This document shows, piece after piece, positions 52,006-60,984 of a stretch of 64,000 nt of DNA. A model generated the notes under the pieces. That model saw only the letters and a list, made by a program, of their open reading frames with translations, was not told the DNA's origin and made no database searches. The DNA is from Comamonadaceae bacterium UBA2121 (lineage in GTDB: Bacteria > Pseudomonadota > Gammaproteobacteria > Burkholderiales > Burkholderiaceae_C). The stretch covers positions 62,001-126,000 of the forward strand of contig DCYB01000007.1 of the NCBI GenBank assembly GCA_002331385.1, in the 5' to 3' direction. How positions within the stretch are numbered: the first letter of the stretch is position 1; each line of letters begins with the position of its first letter. Both the position numbers and the translations under genes were made by a program.

Positions 52006-52548
52006 TCAGCGTTTGCCCGCAGCATTGCCGACCGTCTTGATCACAGAGCGAGCGACGCGCCCCAGCACAAACAACCAGATGAGTATAAAGAACGGCCAGA
52101 CCCCGTCGAAGTCGAAATACGAACTGGCACCGATAAGCAGGATCACGCCGATGTAAATCCAGAACGGCGGAATCCTGAATTTGCCGGGCACAGAAAGCGC
52201 ATCCGTGGGGAGTTTCGAGCGCGCCGTCTCCCACAACTCCGAGATGGTGGCTTCGCCCACCTGCGCACTCGTCTTCGCGGGGGCGGTCGTTGCACCCGGA
52301 CTTCGCTGCACGCTCACCGTCGCAGGCGGTTTGCCCAATGATCCCGGCATGGGCGCCGTTTGCGCAAGTTGCGAAGGCTTGGCTCTCGTGCGTTCGCGCG
52401 CATGCGTGGTGTTCAACTGCGTCATCTGCTGACCACCCGAGAGATGGCGCGCCTGCAGCGCCACGAGGTCGTCCACGTATTTGGCGAAATCCCCATTCGG
52501 CGGCGTGTCCGCGCCACTGCGCACGGCAGGAAAAAGAGGATTTCGCAT
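52006..52548 (-). CDS. Hypothetical membrane protein between coaBC and dut
   Basis: A 180-residue protein. The first 120 residues are low-complexity and probably cytoplasmic, rich in Ala, Thr, Pro and Ser; the C-terminal 60 contain two hydrophobic segments (FWIYIGVILLIGASSYFDF and WPFFILIWLFVLGRVARSVI). I do not recognise a family. A GGGAGA site precedes the ATG. It lies 16 bp after coaBC and 69 bp before dut, so the three genes likely form one operon. Confidence 0.65.
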   Translation of the reverse strand: MRNPLFPAVRSGADTPPNGDFAKYVDDLVALQARHLSGGQQMTQLNTTHARERTRAKPSQLAQTAPMPGSLGKPPATVSVQRSPGATTAPAKTSAQVGEATISELWETARSKLPTDALSVPGKFRIPPFWIYIGVILLIGASSYFDFDGVWPFFILIWLFVLGRVARSVIKTVGNAAGKR

Positions 52549-52564
52549 GGACTCTCCCTTCGTT

Positions 52565-53785
52565 TCAGCTTCTGAGCGGCACACGCCGCGCAATTTCTGC
52601 AATCAGTTCGTCGGCCAGCACCTGCTTGGGCGCGCGGTCGATCTCGCGATGCCCTTGTGCGTCGATCAACACCAACGCGTTGTCGTCCTGTCCGAATGTC
52701 GCCGGACCGATGTTGCCCACGAGCAGCGGCACGCCCTTGCGTTCGCGCTTGGCACCCGCGTGGGCGAGCAGGTTTTCGCTTTCGGCAGCAAACCCCACGC
52801 AATACAGCGCACCGGACTCAGCACGCGGCGAATGCGCGATGGTGGCCAGAATATCCGGGTTCTCGACAAATGCCAGCGCAGGCACATCGCCCGAGCCGTC
52901 TTTCTTGATCTTTTGCTCGCTCGCATGGGCCGGGCGCCAATCTGCCACCGCTGCCGTGGCAATGAAGACCGATGCCTCCTGCGCGAACCCGGTCGCGGCA
53001 TCAAACATCTGCTGCGCCGACTGCACGTTCACGCGCTGCACGCCGCGCGGCGTGGGCAGATGCACCGGCCCTGCGATCAGGGTCACCTTCGCCCCCGCAT
53101 CGCGCGCCGCCCGCGCAATGGCAAAACCCATCTTGCCGCTCGACAGGTTGGTGATGCCGCGTACCGGATCGATGGCTTCAAACGTCGGCCCCGCCGTCAC
53201 CAGCACATGATGACCCGCCAACTTGTTGGGCGACAACTGCGCCTGGATGTCTTCGAAAATCTCGTGAGGCTCAAGCATGCGGCCATCGCCCGTCTCGCCG
53301 CACGCCTGATCACCGTGCCCGACGCCAAGCACGACCGCACCGTCCTTGGCCACTTGTGCCATGTTGCGCTGCGTCGCAGGATGCAGCCACATCTCGCGAT
53401 TCATGGCCGGGGCGAGCAGCAAGGGCACGCGCTCCATGGGGCGCGCCAGACACAGCAGACTCAGCAACTCATCCGAGCGCCCCTGCACCAGCCGCGCGAT
53501 GAAGTCTGCACTGCAGGGCGCAATCACGATCGCATCGGCCTCGCGGCTCAGGTTGATGTGCGGCATGTTGTTGGGCTCGCGCGTGTCCCATTGCGAGGTG
53601 TAGACCGTGCGGCCACTCAGCGCCTGCATGGTGACCGGGGTCATGAAATGCTCCGCCGCCTCCGTCATCACCACCTGCACCGTTGCGCCCGCCTTGATCA
53701 GCAGGCGGCACAGTTCCGCAGATTTGTAACAAGCGACGCCGCCACTCAGGCCCAGAACGATGTGTTTTCCAGCAAGCTGTGTCAT
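52565..53785 (-). CDS. coaBC: Bifunctional phosphopantothenoylcysteine decarboxylase/synthetase
   Basis: A 406-residue fused enzyme for two steps of coenzyme A synthesis. The N-terminal CoaC part (1-190) is a flavoprotein with LGLSGGVACYKSAEL and the PHINLSREAD and PAMNREMW motifs; the C-terminal CoaB part (from about 200) has VTAGPTFEAIDPVRGITNLSSGKMG and AAVADW. It decarboxylates and ligates cysteine to phosphopantothenate. Upstream neighbour pyrG is divergent. Confidence 0.95.
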   Translation of the reverse strand: MTQLAGKHIVLGLSGGVACYKSAELCRLLIKAGATVQVVMTEAAEHFMTPVTMQALSGRTVYTSQWDTREPNNMPHINLSREADAIVIAPCSADFIARLVQGRSDELLSLLCLARPMERVPLLLAPAMNREMWLHPATQRNMAQVAKDGAVVLGVGHGDQACGETGDGRMLEPHEIFEDIQAQLSPNKLAGHHVLVTAGPTFEAIDPVRGITNLSSGKMGFAIARAARDAGAKVTLIAGPVHLPTPRGVQRVNVQSAQQMFDAATGFAQEASVFIATAAVADWRPAHASEQKIKKDGSGDVPALAFVENPDILATIAHSPRAESGALYCVGFAAESENLLAHAGAKRERKGVPLLVGNIGPATFGQDDNALVLIDAQGHREIDRAPKQVLADELIAEIARRVPLRS

Positions 53786-53856
53786 AGGAAGGGAATTTAG
53801 CAGACAGTCCGCAAGGTAAAGGCGACGTTGAACTGCAATCACCCCGGGGTGACCCG

Positions 53857-53862
53857 TATAAT
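53857..53862 (+). promoter_or_regulatory. Candidate -10 element of pyrG
   Basis: TATAAT 27 bp upstream of the pyrG start. The nearest -35-like TTGAAC is too far away (23 bp spacing), so the promoter is only suggested. Confidence 0.4.
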
Positions 53863-53888
53863 CAGAATTTCCCACCACCTTAAAAGAC

Positions 53889-55544
53889 ATGACCAAATTT
53901 GTCTTCGTCACCGGCGGTGTGGTGTCTTCCCTGGGCAAGGGAATCGCCTCAGCCTCCCTTGCTGCGATTCTTGAATCGCGCGGCCTCAAAGTCACTCTCA
54001 TCAAGCTGGACCCTTATATCAACGTGGACCCTGGCACGATGTCGCCGTTCCAGCACGGTGAAGTGTTCGTGACCGACGACGGCGCAGAGACCGACCTCGA
54101 CCTCGGCCACTATGAGCGTTTCATCGAAACGCGCATGAAGCAGTCCAACAACTTCACCACCGGGCGCATCTACCAGTCCGTTCTGGAGAAGGAACGCAGG
54201 GGTGACTATCTGGGCAAGACCGTGCAGGTCATCCCCCACATCACCAACGAAATCCAGGAATACGTCAAGCGCGGTGCCGGCATCGGCACCGACGATGCGG
54301 TCGATGTCGCCATCTGTGAGATCGGCGGCACGGTCGGCGATATCGAGTCCCTGCCGTTCCTGGAAGCCGTGCGTCAGCTCTCGCTCAAGCTCGGCCCGAA
54401 CAACTCGGCCTTCGTGCACCTGACCTACCTGCCCTATATCGAAGCGGCAGGCGAGCTCAAGACCAAGCCCACCCAGCACACGGTGCAAAAGCTGCGCGAG
54501 ATCGGTATCCAGCCCGATGCGCTGCTGTGCCGCGCCAAGCATGCCGTGCCCGATGAAGAACGCGAAAAGATCTCGCTGTTCACCAACGTGGCCGAATGGG
54601 GTGTGATCTCCATGTGGGACGTGGACACCATCTACAAGGTGCCCCGGATGCTGCACGAGCAAGGTCTGGACGGCCTCATCTGCGACAAGCTGCGCCTGAA
54701 CACGCCGCCCGCCAGCCTCAAGCGCTGGGACGATCTGGTGTACGAAACCGAGCACCCGCAAGGCGAAGTGCAGGTCGCCATGGTCGGCAAATACGTCGAG
54801 CTCTCGGACGCCTACAAGTCGGTCAACGAAGCCCTGCGGGCGGCCGGCATGCACAGCCACGTGCGCGTGAAGATCACGCACGTCGACTCCGAAACCATCG
54901 ACGACAAGAACGCCCGCGACAAGCTGTCGAAGTACGACGCCATTCTGGTGCCGGGCGGCTTTGGTTCACGCGGTGTGGAAGGCAAGATTTCCACGGCCAA
55001 GTTTGCCCGCGAGAACAAGGTGCCCTACCTCGGCATCTGTCTGGGCATGCAGGTGGCCACGATCGAATACGCACGCCATGTGGCCGGGCTCGCAGGCGCC
55101 AACTCCACCGAGTTCGACCCGCACGCCAAGCACCCCGTGATCGCCCTGATCACCGAGTGGAAGGACGCGGACGGCAGCATCCAGACCCGCACCAGCAGCT
55201 CCGATCTGGGCGGCACCATGCGCCTGGGCGCGCAGTCGTCCGACGTGCAACCCGGCACGCTCGCGCACAGCATTTACGGCGACGTGGTGACCGAGCGCCA
55301 CCGCCACCGCTACGAAGCCAACACCCAGTATCTGGACCAGTTGCGCGAAGCGGGTCTGGTGATTTCGGCCCTGACGCAGCGCGAGCAACTCACTGAAATC
55401 GTGGAGTTGCCCGCCAGCGTTCACCCCTGGTATATCGGCGTGCAGTTCCACCCGGAATTCAAGTCCACGCCATGGAACGGTCACCCACTGTTCAACGCCT
55501 TCGTGAAGGCGGCCATTGCGCACCACAAGGGCGCACACAAGTAA
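53889..55544 (+). CDS. pyrG: CTP synthase
   Basis: A 551-residue CTP synthase that aminates UTP with glutamine-derived ammonia. The N-terminal synthetase domain begins KFVFVTGGVVSSLGKGIASAS and the P-loop and UTP-binding segments follow; the class I glutamine amidotransferase domain (about 290-545) has LGICLGMQVATIEYAR with the catalytic Cys and HPEFKS with the His-Glu pair. First gene in the order pyrG-kdsA-DUF1330-eno-ftsB, a conserved proteobacterial cluster. Confidence 0.97.
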   Translation: MTKFVFVTGGVVSSLGKGIASASLAAILESRGLKVTLIKLDPYINVDPGTMSPFQHGEVFVTDDGAETDLDLGHYERFIETRMKQSNNFTTGRIYQSVLEKERRGDYLGKTVQVIPHITNEIQEYVKRGAGIGTDDAVDVAICEIGGTVGDIESLPFLEAVRQLSLKLGPNNSAFVHLTYLPYIEAAGELKTKPTQHTVQKLREIGIQPDALLCRAKHAVPDEEREKISLFTNVAEWGVISMWDVDTIYKVPRMLHEQGLDGLICDKLRLNTPPASLKRWDDLVYETEHPQGEVQVAMVGKYVELSDAYKSVNEALRAAGMHSHVRVKITHVDSETIDDKNARDKLSKYDAILVPGGFGSRGVEGKISTAKFARENKVPYLGICLGMQVATIEYARHVAGLAGANSTEFDPHAKHPVIALITEWKDADGSIQTRTSSSDLGGTMRLGAQSSDVQPGTLAHSIYGDVVTERHRHRYEANTQYLDQLREAGLVISALTQREQLTEIVELPASVHPWYIGVQFHPEFKSTPWNGHPLFNAFVKAAIAHHKGAHK

Positions 55545-55574
55545 GCAACCGGACTTTAGGGAACAGGTCACACC

Positions 55575-56432
55575 ATGAAACTCTGCGGATTTGACATCGG
55601 ACTCGATCAGCGCTTTTTCCTGATCGCAGGCCCGTGCGTGGTCGAGTCGGAACAGCTGCAAATGGATGTCGCGGGCCAGCTCAAGGAAATCACTTCCTCG
55701 CTCGGCATCCCGTTCATCTTCAAGAGCAGCTACGACAAGGCCAATCGTTCATCTGGCGCGAGCTTTCGTGGTCCCGGCATGGACAAGGGTCTGGAAATCC
55801 TCGCCAAGGTGAAGAAGGAACTGAACGTTCCCATCCTCACCGACGTGCATACTGAGGCGGAGATTCCCGCGGTGGCGCAGGTCGTGGACGTGCTGCAAAC
55901 CCCCGCGTTCCTCTGCCGTCAGACCGACTTCATCCGCGCCGTGGCCCAGTCCGGCAAGCCGGTGAACATCAAGAAAGGCCAGTTCCTGGCCCCGCATGAC
56001 ATGAAGAACGTCATCGACAAGGCCCGCGCCGCCGCGAAGGAAGCCGGCCTGCCCGAGGACAGCTTCATGGCCTGCGAGCGCGGTGCGAGCTTTGGCTACA
56101 ACAACCTCGTGAGCGACATGCGCAGCCTCGCCATCATGCGCGAGACGGGCGCGCCCGTCGTGTTCGACGCCACGCACAGCGTGCAGTTGCCTGGCGGCCA
56201 GGGCACGTCCAGCGGCGGCATGCGCGAGATGGTGCCCGTGCTGTCGCGCGCCGCCGTGGCGGTGGGCGTGGCCGGGCTGTTCATGGAAACGCATCCCGAT
56301 CCTTGCAACGCCCTCTCGGACGGCCCCAACGCCGTGCCACTGCATCACATGAAAGCCTTGCTCGAAACGCTGGTGGCGCTGGACGGCATCACCAAGCGCA
56401 ACGGCTTCCTTGAAAACGACTTCGGCGCCTGA
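55575..56432 (+). CDS. kdsA: 2-dehydro-3-deoxyphosphooctonate aldolase (KDO-8-phosphate synthase)
   Basis: A 285-residue TIM-barrel enzyme condensing phosphoenolpyruvate with arabinose 5-phosphate, the first committed step for the inner-core sugar KDO of lipopolysaccharide. It shows FFLIAGPCVVESE, KSSYDKANRSSGASFRGPG, LTDVHTEAE, FLCRQTDF and KKGQF, all typical. The start has a usable site (GGAACAGGTCACACC). It is 30 bp after pyrG and 53 bp before the DUF1330 gene. Confidence 0.96.
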   Translation: MKLCGFDIGLDQRFFLIAGPCVVESEQLQMDVAGQLKEITSSLGIPFIFKSSYDKANRSSGASFRGPGMDKGLEILAKVKKELNVPILTDVHTEAEIPAVAQVVDVLQTPAFLCRQTDFIRAVAQSGKPVNIKKGQFLAPHDMKNVIDKARAAAKEAGLPEDSFMACERGASFGYNNLVSDMRSLAIMRETGAPVVFDATHSVQLPGGQGTSSGGMREMVPVLSRAAVAVGVAGLFMETHPDPCNALSDGPNAVPLHHMKALLETLVALDGITKRNGFLENDFGA

Positions 56433-56485
56433 GCGCCCAAGCGTCTGCATCCGGTTTCCCCACCACCAAGAAGAGACATTCACAC

Positions 56486-56776
56486 ATGCCCAGCGGATAC
56501 GTCATCGCCACCGTTCAAGTCACCAACCCTCAGCAATATGAGGAGTACAAGAAATGGTCCACCGTCGCCATGCAGGCGCACAACGCCGAAGTCTGCATTC
56601 GCGGCGGCCAGGTGGCGGTGATGGAAGGTGACTGGGCGCCCGAGCGCGTCGTGCTGCTCAAATTTGCCAGCTTCGACGCCGCCAAGGCGTTTTACGACTC
56701 TCCCGAATACGGCAAGGCCCGCGCCGCACGCGAGGGCGCGGCCATCATGCGACTGATCTGCGTGGAAGGCTTGTGA
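56486..56776 (+). CDS. DUF1330 family protein
   Basis: A 96-residue ferredoxin-fold protein of the DUF1330 family with the typical GYVIATVQVTNPQQYEEYKKW start, VRGG-like VCIRGGQVAVMEG and VLLKFASFDAAKAFYDSPEYGKARAAREGAA. Function unknown. It is embedded between kdsA and eno in the same transcription direction and presumably co-transcribed. The upstream AAGAAGAGA is an adequate ribosome site. Confidence 0.9.
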   Translation: MPSGYVIATVQVTNPQQYEEYKKWSTVAMQAHNAEVCIRGGQVAVMEGDWAPERVVLLKFASFDAAKAFYDSPEYGKARAAREGAAIMRLICVEGL

Positions 56777-56847
56777 GCCGCTGGCTCCCGCCCCCGCAAC
56801 AGCGCCGGACGTTTTTTGTTTTTTGGCTTTAACTTTTAGGATCTCTC

Positions 56848-58134
56848 ATGAGCGCAATCGTTGACATCGTAGGCCGCGAAGTATTGGACAGCCGCGGCAA
56901 CCCCACCGTCGAATGCGACGTGTTGCTGGAGTCGGGCGTGATGGGCCGTGCGGCTGTGCCGTCGGGCGCGTCCACCGGCTCGCGCGAAGCCATTGAGCTG
57001 CGTGACGGCGACAAGGGCCGCTACCTCGGCAAGGGCGTGCTCAAGGCCGTCGAGCACATCAACACGGAAATCTCCGAAGCCGTGCTGGGCCTCGATGCCT
57101 CTGAGCAAGCGTTTCTCGACAAGACCCTGATCGACCTCGACGGCACCGACAACAAGGGTCGCCTCGGCGCCAACGCCATGCTGGCAGTGTCGATGGCCGT
57201 GGCGCGCGCAGCCGCTGAAGAGTCCGGCCTGCCGCTGTACCGCTATCTGGGTGGCATGGGTGCAACGCAGTTGCCCGTGCCGATGATGAACGTGATCAAC
57301 GGCGGCGCACACGCCAACAACAGCCTGGACCTGCAAGAGTTCATGATCATCCCCGTGGGCGCGCCGACGTTCCGCGAGGCCGTGCGTTGGGGCGCAGAAG
57401 TGTTCCATGCGCTCAAGAAGATCATCCACGACAAGGGCATGAGCACCGCCGTGGGCGACGAAGGTGGCTTCGCTCCTTCCGTGGAAAATCACGAAGCGGC
57501 CATCCAGCTGATCCTGCAAGCCGTTGAGGCTGCTGGCTACACCGCTGGCGAGCAGATCGTTCTGGGTCTGGACTGCGCTGCCAGCGAATTCTTCAAGGAC
57601 GGCAAGTACGTGCTCGAAGGCGAAGGCGGCCTGCAACTGTCGGCCGAGCAGTGGACCGACATGCTCGCCACCTGGTGCGACAAGTACCCCATCATCTCGA
57701 TCGAAGACGGCATGGCCGAAGGCGACTGGGACGGCTGGAAGCTGCTCACCGAGCGTCTGGGCAAGAAGGTGCAACTGGTCGGCGACGACCTGTATGTGAC
57801 TAACACCAAGATCCTGAAGGAAGGCATCGACAAGGGCATCGCCAATTCGATCCTCATCAAGATCAACCAGATCGGCACCCTGACCGAAACCTTTGAAGCC
57901 ATTGAAATGGCCAAGCGCGCTGGTTACACCGCCGTGATCTCGCACCGCTCCGGCGAAACCGAAGACTCGACGATCGCCGACATCGCCGTGGGCACGAACG
58001 CCGGGCAGATCAAGACCGGATCGCTCAGCCGCTCCGACCGTATCGCCAAGTACAACCAGTTGCTGCGCATCGAAGAAGATCTGGGCGACATCGCCGTTTA
58101 CCCCGGCCGTGCTGCGTTCTATAACCTGCGCTAA
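56848..58134 (+). CDS. eno: Enolase
   Basis: A 428-residue glycolytic enzyme interconverting 2-phosphoglycerate and phosphoenolpyruvate; also part of the RNA degradosome in Escherichia coli. Visible are AIVDIVGREVLDSRGNPTVE, the SGASTGSREAIELRDGD loop, VGDEGGFAPS, the metal site D/E/D in LGLDCAASEFF, SIEDGMAEGDWDGWK and GDDLYVTN, and SHRSGETEDSTIADIAV near the end. Normal length. The 3' neighbour ftsB starts 186 bp downstream. Confidence 0.98.
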   Translation: MSAIVDIVGREVLDSRGNPTVECDVLLESGVMGRAAVPSGASTGSREAIELRDGDKGRYLGKGVLKAVEHINTEISEAVLGLDASEQAFLDKTLIDLDGTDNKGRLGANAMLAVSMAVARAAAEESGLPLYRYLGGMGATQLPVPMMNVINGGAHANNSLDLQEFMIIPVGAPTFREAVRWGAEVFHALKKIIHDKGMSTAVGDEGGFAPSVENHEAAIQLILQAVEAAGYTAGEQIVLGLDCAASEFFKDGKYVLEGEGGLQLSAEQWTDMLATWCDKYPIISIEDGMAEGDWDGWKLLTERLGKKVQLVGDDLYVTNTKILKEGIDKGIANSILIKINQIGTLTETFEAIEMAKRAGYTAVISHRSGETEDSTIADIAVGTNAGQIKTGSLSRSDRIAKYNQLLRIEEDLGDIAVYPGRAAFYNLR

Positions 58135-58320
58135 TAGAAAGCTGGTTTTCAACACGCGGTAACAATGCTTTGAGATTCATGACCACACCGCACCCCGGCA
58201 GCGCGGTATCCTTTCAGGATTCATCGTTGGGCGGGGGAGCGCATGTGGTCGTGTCACCACTGACTGCGTGTACCATTCGCTCAGGTTTTCATCGCTGCAC
58301 CGAGACAGCCACCTTTATCC

Positions 58321-58605
58321 ATGAGCACCCGCATCGTTCCACTGATTCTTCTGCTGCTGCTCTTGCTGGTGCTGGCGCAGCTCTTGAGTGGACGAGGCAG
58401 CGTGGAACATGTCTCGAATCTGCGTGCGCAAATCGCCGAGCAAAAGGCGGCCAACGACAAGGCCCGCAAGGAAAACGACCGACTCAGCGCCGAAGTGTCC
58501 GACCTGAAAGAGGGCATGGACATGGTGGAAGAGAAAGCCCGCAGCGAGCTGGGCATGGTCAAGCCGAATGAAATCTACGTGCATGTTGCGCCTGCAAGAC
58601 AATAA
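58321..58605 (+). CDS. ftsB: Cell division protein FtsB
   Basis: A 94-residue bitopic divisome protein. A short N-terminus leads into one membrane segment (IVPLILLLLLLLVLAQLL), followed by a periplasmic coiled coil (VEHVSNLRAQIAEQKAANDKARKEN and on). It complexes with FtsL and FtsQ to trigger septal peptidoglycan synthesis. The enolase-ftsB order is conserved in gamma- and betaproteobacteria, which supports the call. Its 3' end overlaps the next gene by about 40 bp. Confidence 0.9.
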   Translation: MSTRIVPLILLLLLLLVLAQLLSGRGSVEHVSNLRAQIAEQKAANDKARKENDRLSAEVSDLKEGMDMVEEKARSELGMVKPNEIYVHVAPARQ

Positions 58606-59149
58606 GCCACCCCCTGCCCCATCGCGCCGTGTTGTGCGCATTGCATTCTGGGGCGTCGATCCGATCACGCTGGCCGAGGCCGTGCAAAACCATTGCGAAG
58701 CGCAAGAAGGTTGGTGCGAACGCCTGGCGATGCACGCGCACCTGCCCCGCGCCGACTTCGCTTCGCTGGCCGACGCACAGGCCAGCAAGGCCTGGAACGA
58801 CTGGCTTGCGCACGCGCTGCAATCGTCCGGCAAACCCCATCTTTCGCTGCTGGTCCCCGCTGGCGACGCCGCACAGCAAGTACACGAACTACGCCTGCGC
58901 TCAGCGTTGAGTCAGGCCGGAATCGGATTTCAGGTGCTGTATGGCGCCAGCCTGCGCGACCGCGTGTTGAACGCCGCGAACGCCATCGCACTGTGCGCCC
59001 GCGCCGAACTGCCTTCTGCCGAAAACGCCTGCTTCACACTGGTCGATACGACGCAACCACTGCACCCACGCATGCGCGCGTGGAACTGCGACAAGTGCAG
59101 CGATCCCGACTGCGAGCACCGCCTGTTCACCAGTCTGGTCGCCGGCTGA
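58568..59149 (+). CDS. Conserved hypothetical protein with C-terminal Cys cluster
   Basis: A 193-residue protein (or 188 from the later ATG at MLRLQDN). The body shows an alpha/beta pattern with IAFWGVDPITLAEAVQNH and AGIGFQVLYGASLRDRVLNAANAI, and a small Cys-rich end CDKCSDPDCEHRLF that could bind one zinc or iron ion. It overlaps the end of ftsB in another frame. No function is known to me; position next to ftsB is the only context clue. Confidence 0.6.
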   Translation: MKSTCMLRLQDNKPPPAPSRRVVRIAFWGVDPITLAEAVQNHCEAQEGWCERLAMHAHLPRADFASLADAQASKAWNDWLAHALQSSGKPHLSLLVPAGDAAQQVHELRLRSALSQAGIGFQVLYGASLRDRVLNAANAIALCARAELPSAENACFTLVDTTQPLHPRMRAWNCDKCSDPDCEHRLFTSLVAG

Positions 59150-59167
59150 TCCAATCGCGCATGAAAA

Positions 59168-59198
59168 AGGCGTTGCGGCGTTGAAGCCGGCAGCGCCT
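59168..59198 (-). terminator. Terminator-like hairpin after hslO
   Basis: AGGCG (59168-59172) and CGCCT (59194-59198) enclose an inner GC-rich stem with one bulge. A five-base T run follows on the minus strand, about 50 bp past the hslO stop. Confidence 0.6.
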
Positions 59199-59247
59199 CA
59201 TCAGGTGCCAAGCGGGAGCGGATCTCCGCCCTTCGCACCCACGTTCA

Positions 59248-60240
59248 TCACTGGATATTGCGGGACCCGGGCGGCAACGTGCCCGGCTCGGTGAACAACT
59301 GCGCCACGTCCACCGCGTCGTAGCGGTATTGCTGGCCACAGAACTCGCATCCCACCTCGACAAGACCGCGCTCTTCGATCACGCCATCGACCTCGTCCTG
59401 CCCCAGTCCGCGCAGCATGTTACTCACACGATCGCGGCTGCAGGTGCAGGCAAAACGCGGGCCGTCTGGCCCCTGCTGCGGCACGAAGCGCAGCAGCTTT
59501 TCTTCCCAGAACAGGCGGCGCAAGATGGTGTCGACATCCAGCGTCAGCAGTTCATCGCGGGTCAGACTGGAGGCGAGCGTGGAGATGCGGTTGTACTCTT
59601 CGTTCAGATCCATCTGGTCTTCTGCCGTATCCGCGCCCTTCTCTGCCTCCAGATTGCCCTCGCCCTTGACGGGCATGCGCTGGATCAGCAAGCCCGCCGC
59701 AACCTCATCATTCGCCGCCAGCACAATCGTCGTGTCGAGCTGCTCCGAGTGGCGCATGTACTGCTCCAACACATCGCTCAGCTTGTCGAGCTTCTGTCCG
59801 TGCTCGCCATTCAATGGGACGATGCCCTGATAAGGCTGCTGCCCGGGCAGGCGCGTCTTGGGATCGAGCGTGATGGCGCAACGGCCATTGCCGTTCACAT
59901 TGACCAGAGGCGTTAGGCCCATGACATCCAGAGGCACATCCCCCACCAGCGTCGCAGTGGCGCGCAGGCTTAGATCGGACTGCACCTCCGCCACGGCCAG
60001 CTTGACCGGGCCATCGCCCTGGATCTGGAACACCAGCGCGCCATTGAACTTGATGTTGGACTGCATGAGCACGCCCGCCGCTGCCATCTCGCCCAACAGT
60101 TCGCGCACTGCGGGCGCGTAGGCGCCGGTCTCACTGTTGGCCGCGCGGCGCCGCAGGATCTCCACCCACGCATCGGTCAAACGCACAATCATGCCCCGAA
60201 CGGGCAGGCCATCGAAAAGAAACTTATGAAGTTCGGACAC
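59248..60240 (-). CDS. hslO: Redox-activated chaperone Hsp33
   Basis: A 330-residue chaperone. The N-terminal substrate-binding body ends around residue 230, and the zinc/redox switch has Cys265-x-Cys267 (ACTCSRD) and Cys298-x2-Cys301 (CEFCGQ). In Escherichia coli the four cysteines bind zinc when reduced and form two disulfides under oxidative stress. A negatively charged middle stretch (about 195-215, EKGADTAEDQMDLNEE) is longer than in Escherichia coli. It lies 65 bp after the gamma carbonic anhydrase gene in the same direction. Confidence 0.94.
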   Translation of the reverse strand: MSELHKFLFDGLPVRGMIVRLTDAWVEILRRRAANSETGAYAPAVRELLGEMAAAGVLMQSNIKFNGALVFQIQGDGPVKLAVAEVQSDLSLRATATLVGDVPLDVMGLTPLVNVNGNGRCAITLDPKTRLPGQQPYQGIVPLNGEHGQKLDKLSDVLEQYMRHSEQLDTTIVLAANDEVAAGLLIQRMPVKGEGNLEAEKGADTAEDQMDLNEEYNRISTLASSLTRDELLTLDVDTILRRLFWEEKLLRFVPQQGPDGPRFACTCSRDRVSNMLRGLGQDEVDGVIEERGLVEVGCEFCGQQYRYDAVDVAQLFTEPGTLPPGSRNIQ

Positions 60241-60305
60241 TCAAAATCCTTGAAACAAACAATCCCGCACCGGCCACACAGCGGCAGGTCGGGTTCCAAC
60301 CATCC

Positions 60306-60830
60306 TCAACTCAACTTGCGCAGCCCCTTCTTGAAGCGCTGCGCGTTCTCGCGGTAGCGCCGCGCGCTCTCGCGCAGTCCTTCGATCTGTTCGGGCGTCA
60401 GTTGCTTGACCACCTTCGCCGGACTGCCCAGGATCATCGATCCATCCGGAAATTCCTTGCCCTCGGTGACAAGGGAGCCCGCGCCGACGAGACAGTTCTT
60501 GCCGATCCTGGCCCCGTTCAGCACCACAGCGCCGATGCCGATCAGCGATTCATCGCCAATCGTGCAGCCATGCAGCATCACCTGATGGCCCACCGTCACG
60601 TTCGCGCCGATGGTCAGCGGCGAGCCGTGATCGGCATGCAGCACGCTGGCATCCTGGATGTTGGAGCCGGCACCGATTCTGATGGAATCCGTGTCACCAC
60701 GGGCAACCACACCGAACCAGACACTCGCGTTTTCGCCCAGCGTTACATCCCCCATCACATCAGCGCTGTCTGCGATCCAGGCCGATTCCGGCACAACGGG
60801 GGCGATTCCATCCAATTCAAACACGGCCAT
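60306..60830 (-). CDS. Gamma-class carbonic anhydrase-like acyltransferase-fold protein
   Basis: A 174-residue left-handed beta-helix protein of the gamma carbonic anhydrase (PaaY/YrdA) group. The three putative metal-binding histidines occur in VLHADHGSP and VGHQVMLHGC, and the C-terminus has the usual GSPAKVVKQLTPEQ helix. Members bind zinc; carbonic anhydrase activity has been shown for few. It is followed 65 bp later by hslO, and the pair is probably co-transcribed. Confidence 0.9.
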   Translation of the reverse strand: MAVFELDGIAPVVPESAWIADSADVMGDVTLGENASVWFGVVARGDTDSIRIGAGSNIQDASVLHADHGSPLTIGANVTVGHQVMLHGCTIGDESLIGIGAVVLNGARIGKNCLVGAGSLVTEGKEFPDGSMILGSPAKVVKQLTPEQIEGLRESARRYRENAQRFKKGLRKLS

Positions 60831-60984
60831 AGCAGGTTGTCTCCAAGTGAAATTTCCTTATATGTAACTGCACCGAAGGAATCAATCGGCTCATCTCACT
60901 CACATTGCGTCATTTATTGACAAATACCAGCGAGGAAGCTCGCAGCATCTGATCCCAGTAGGCAGACTCCCTAGAATTGTAGGC

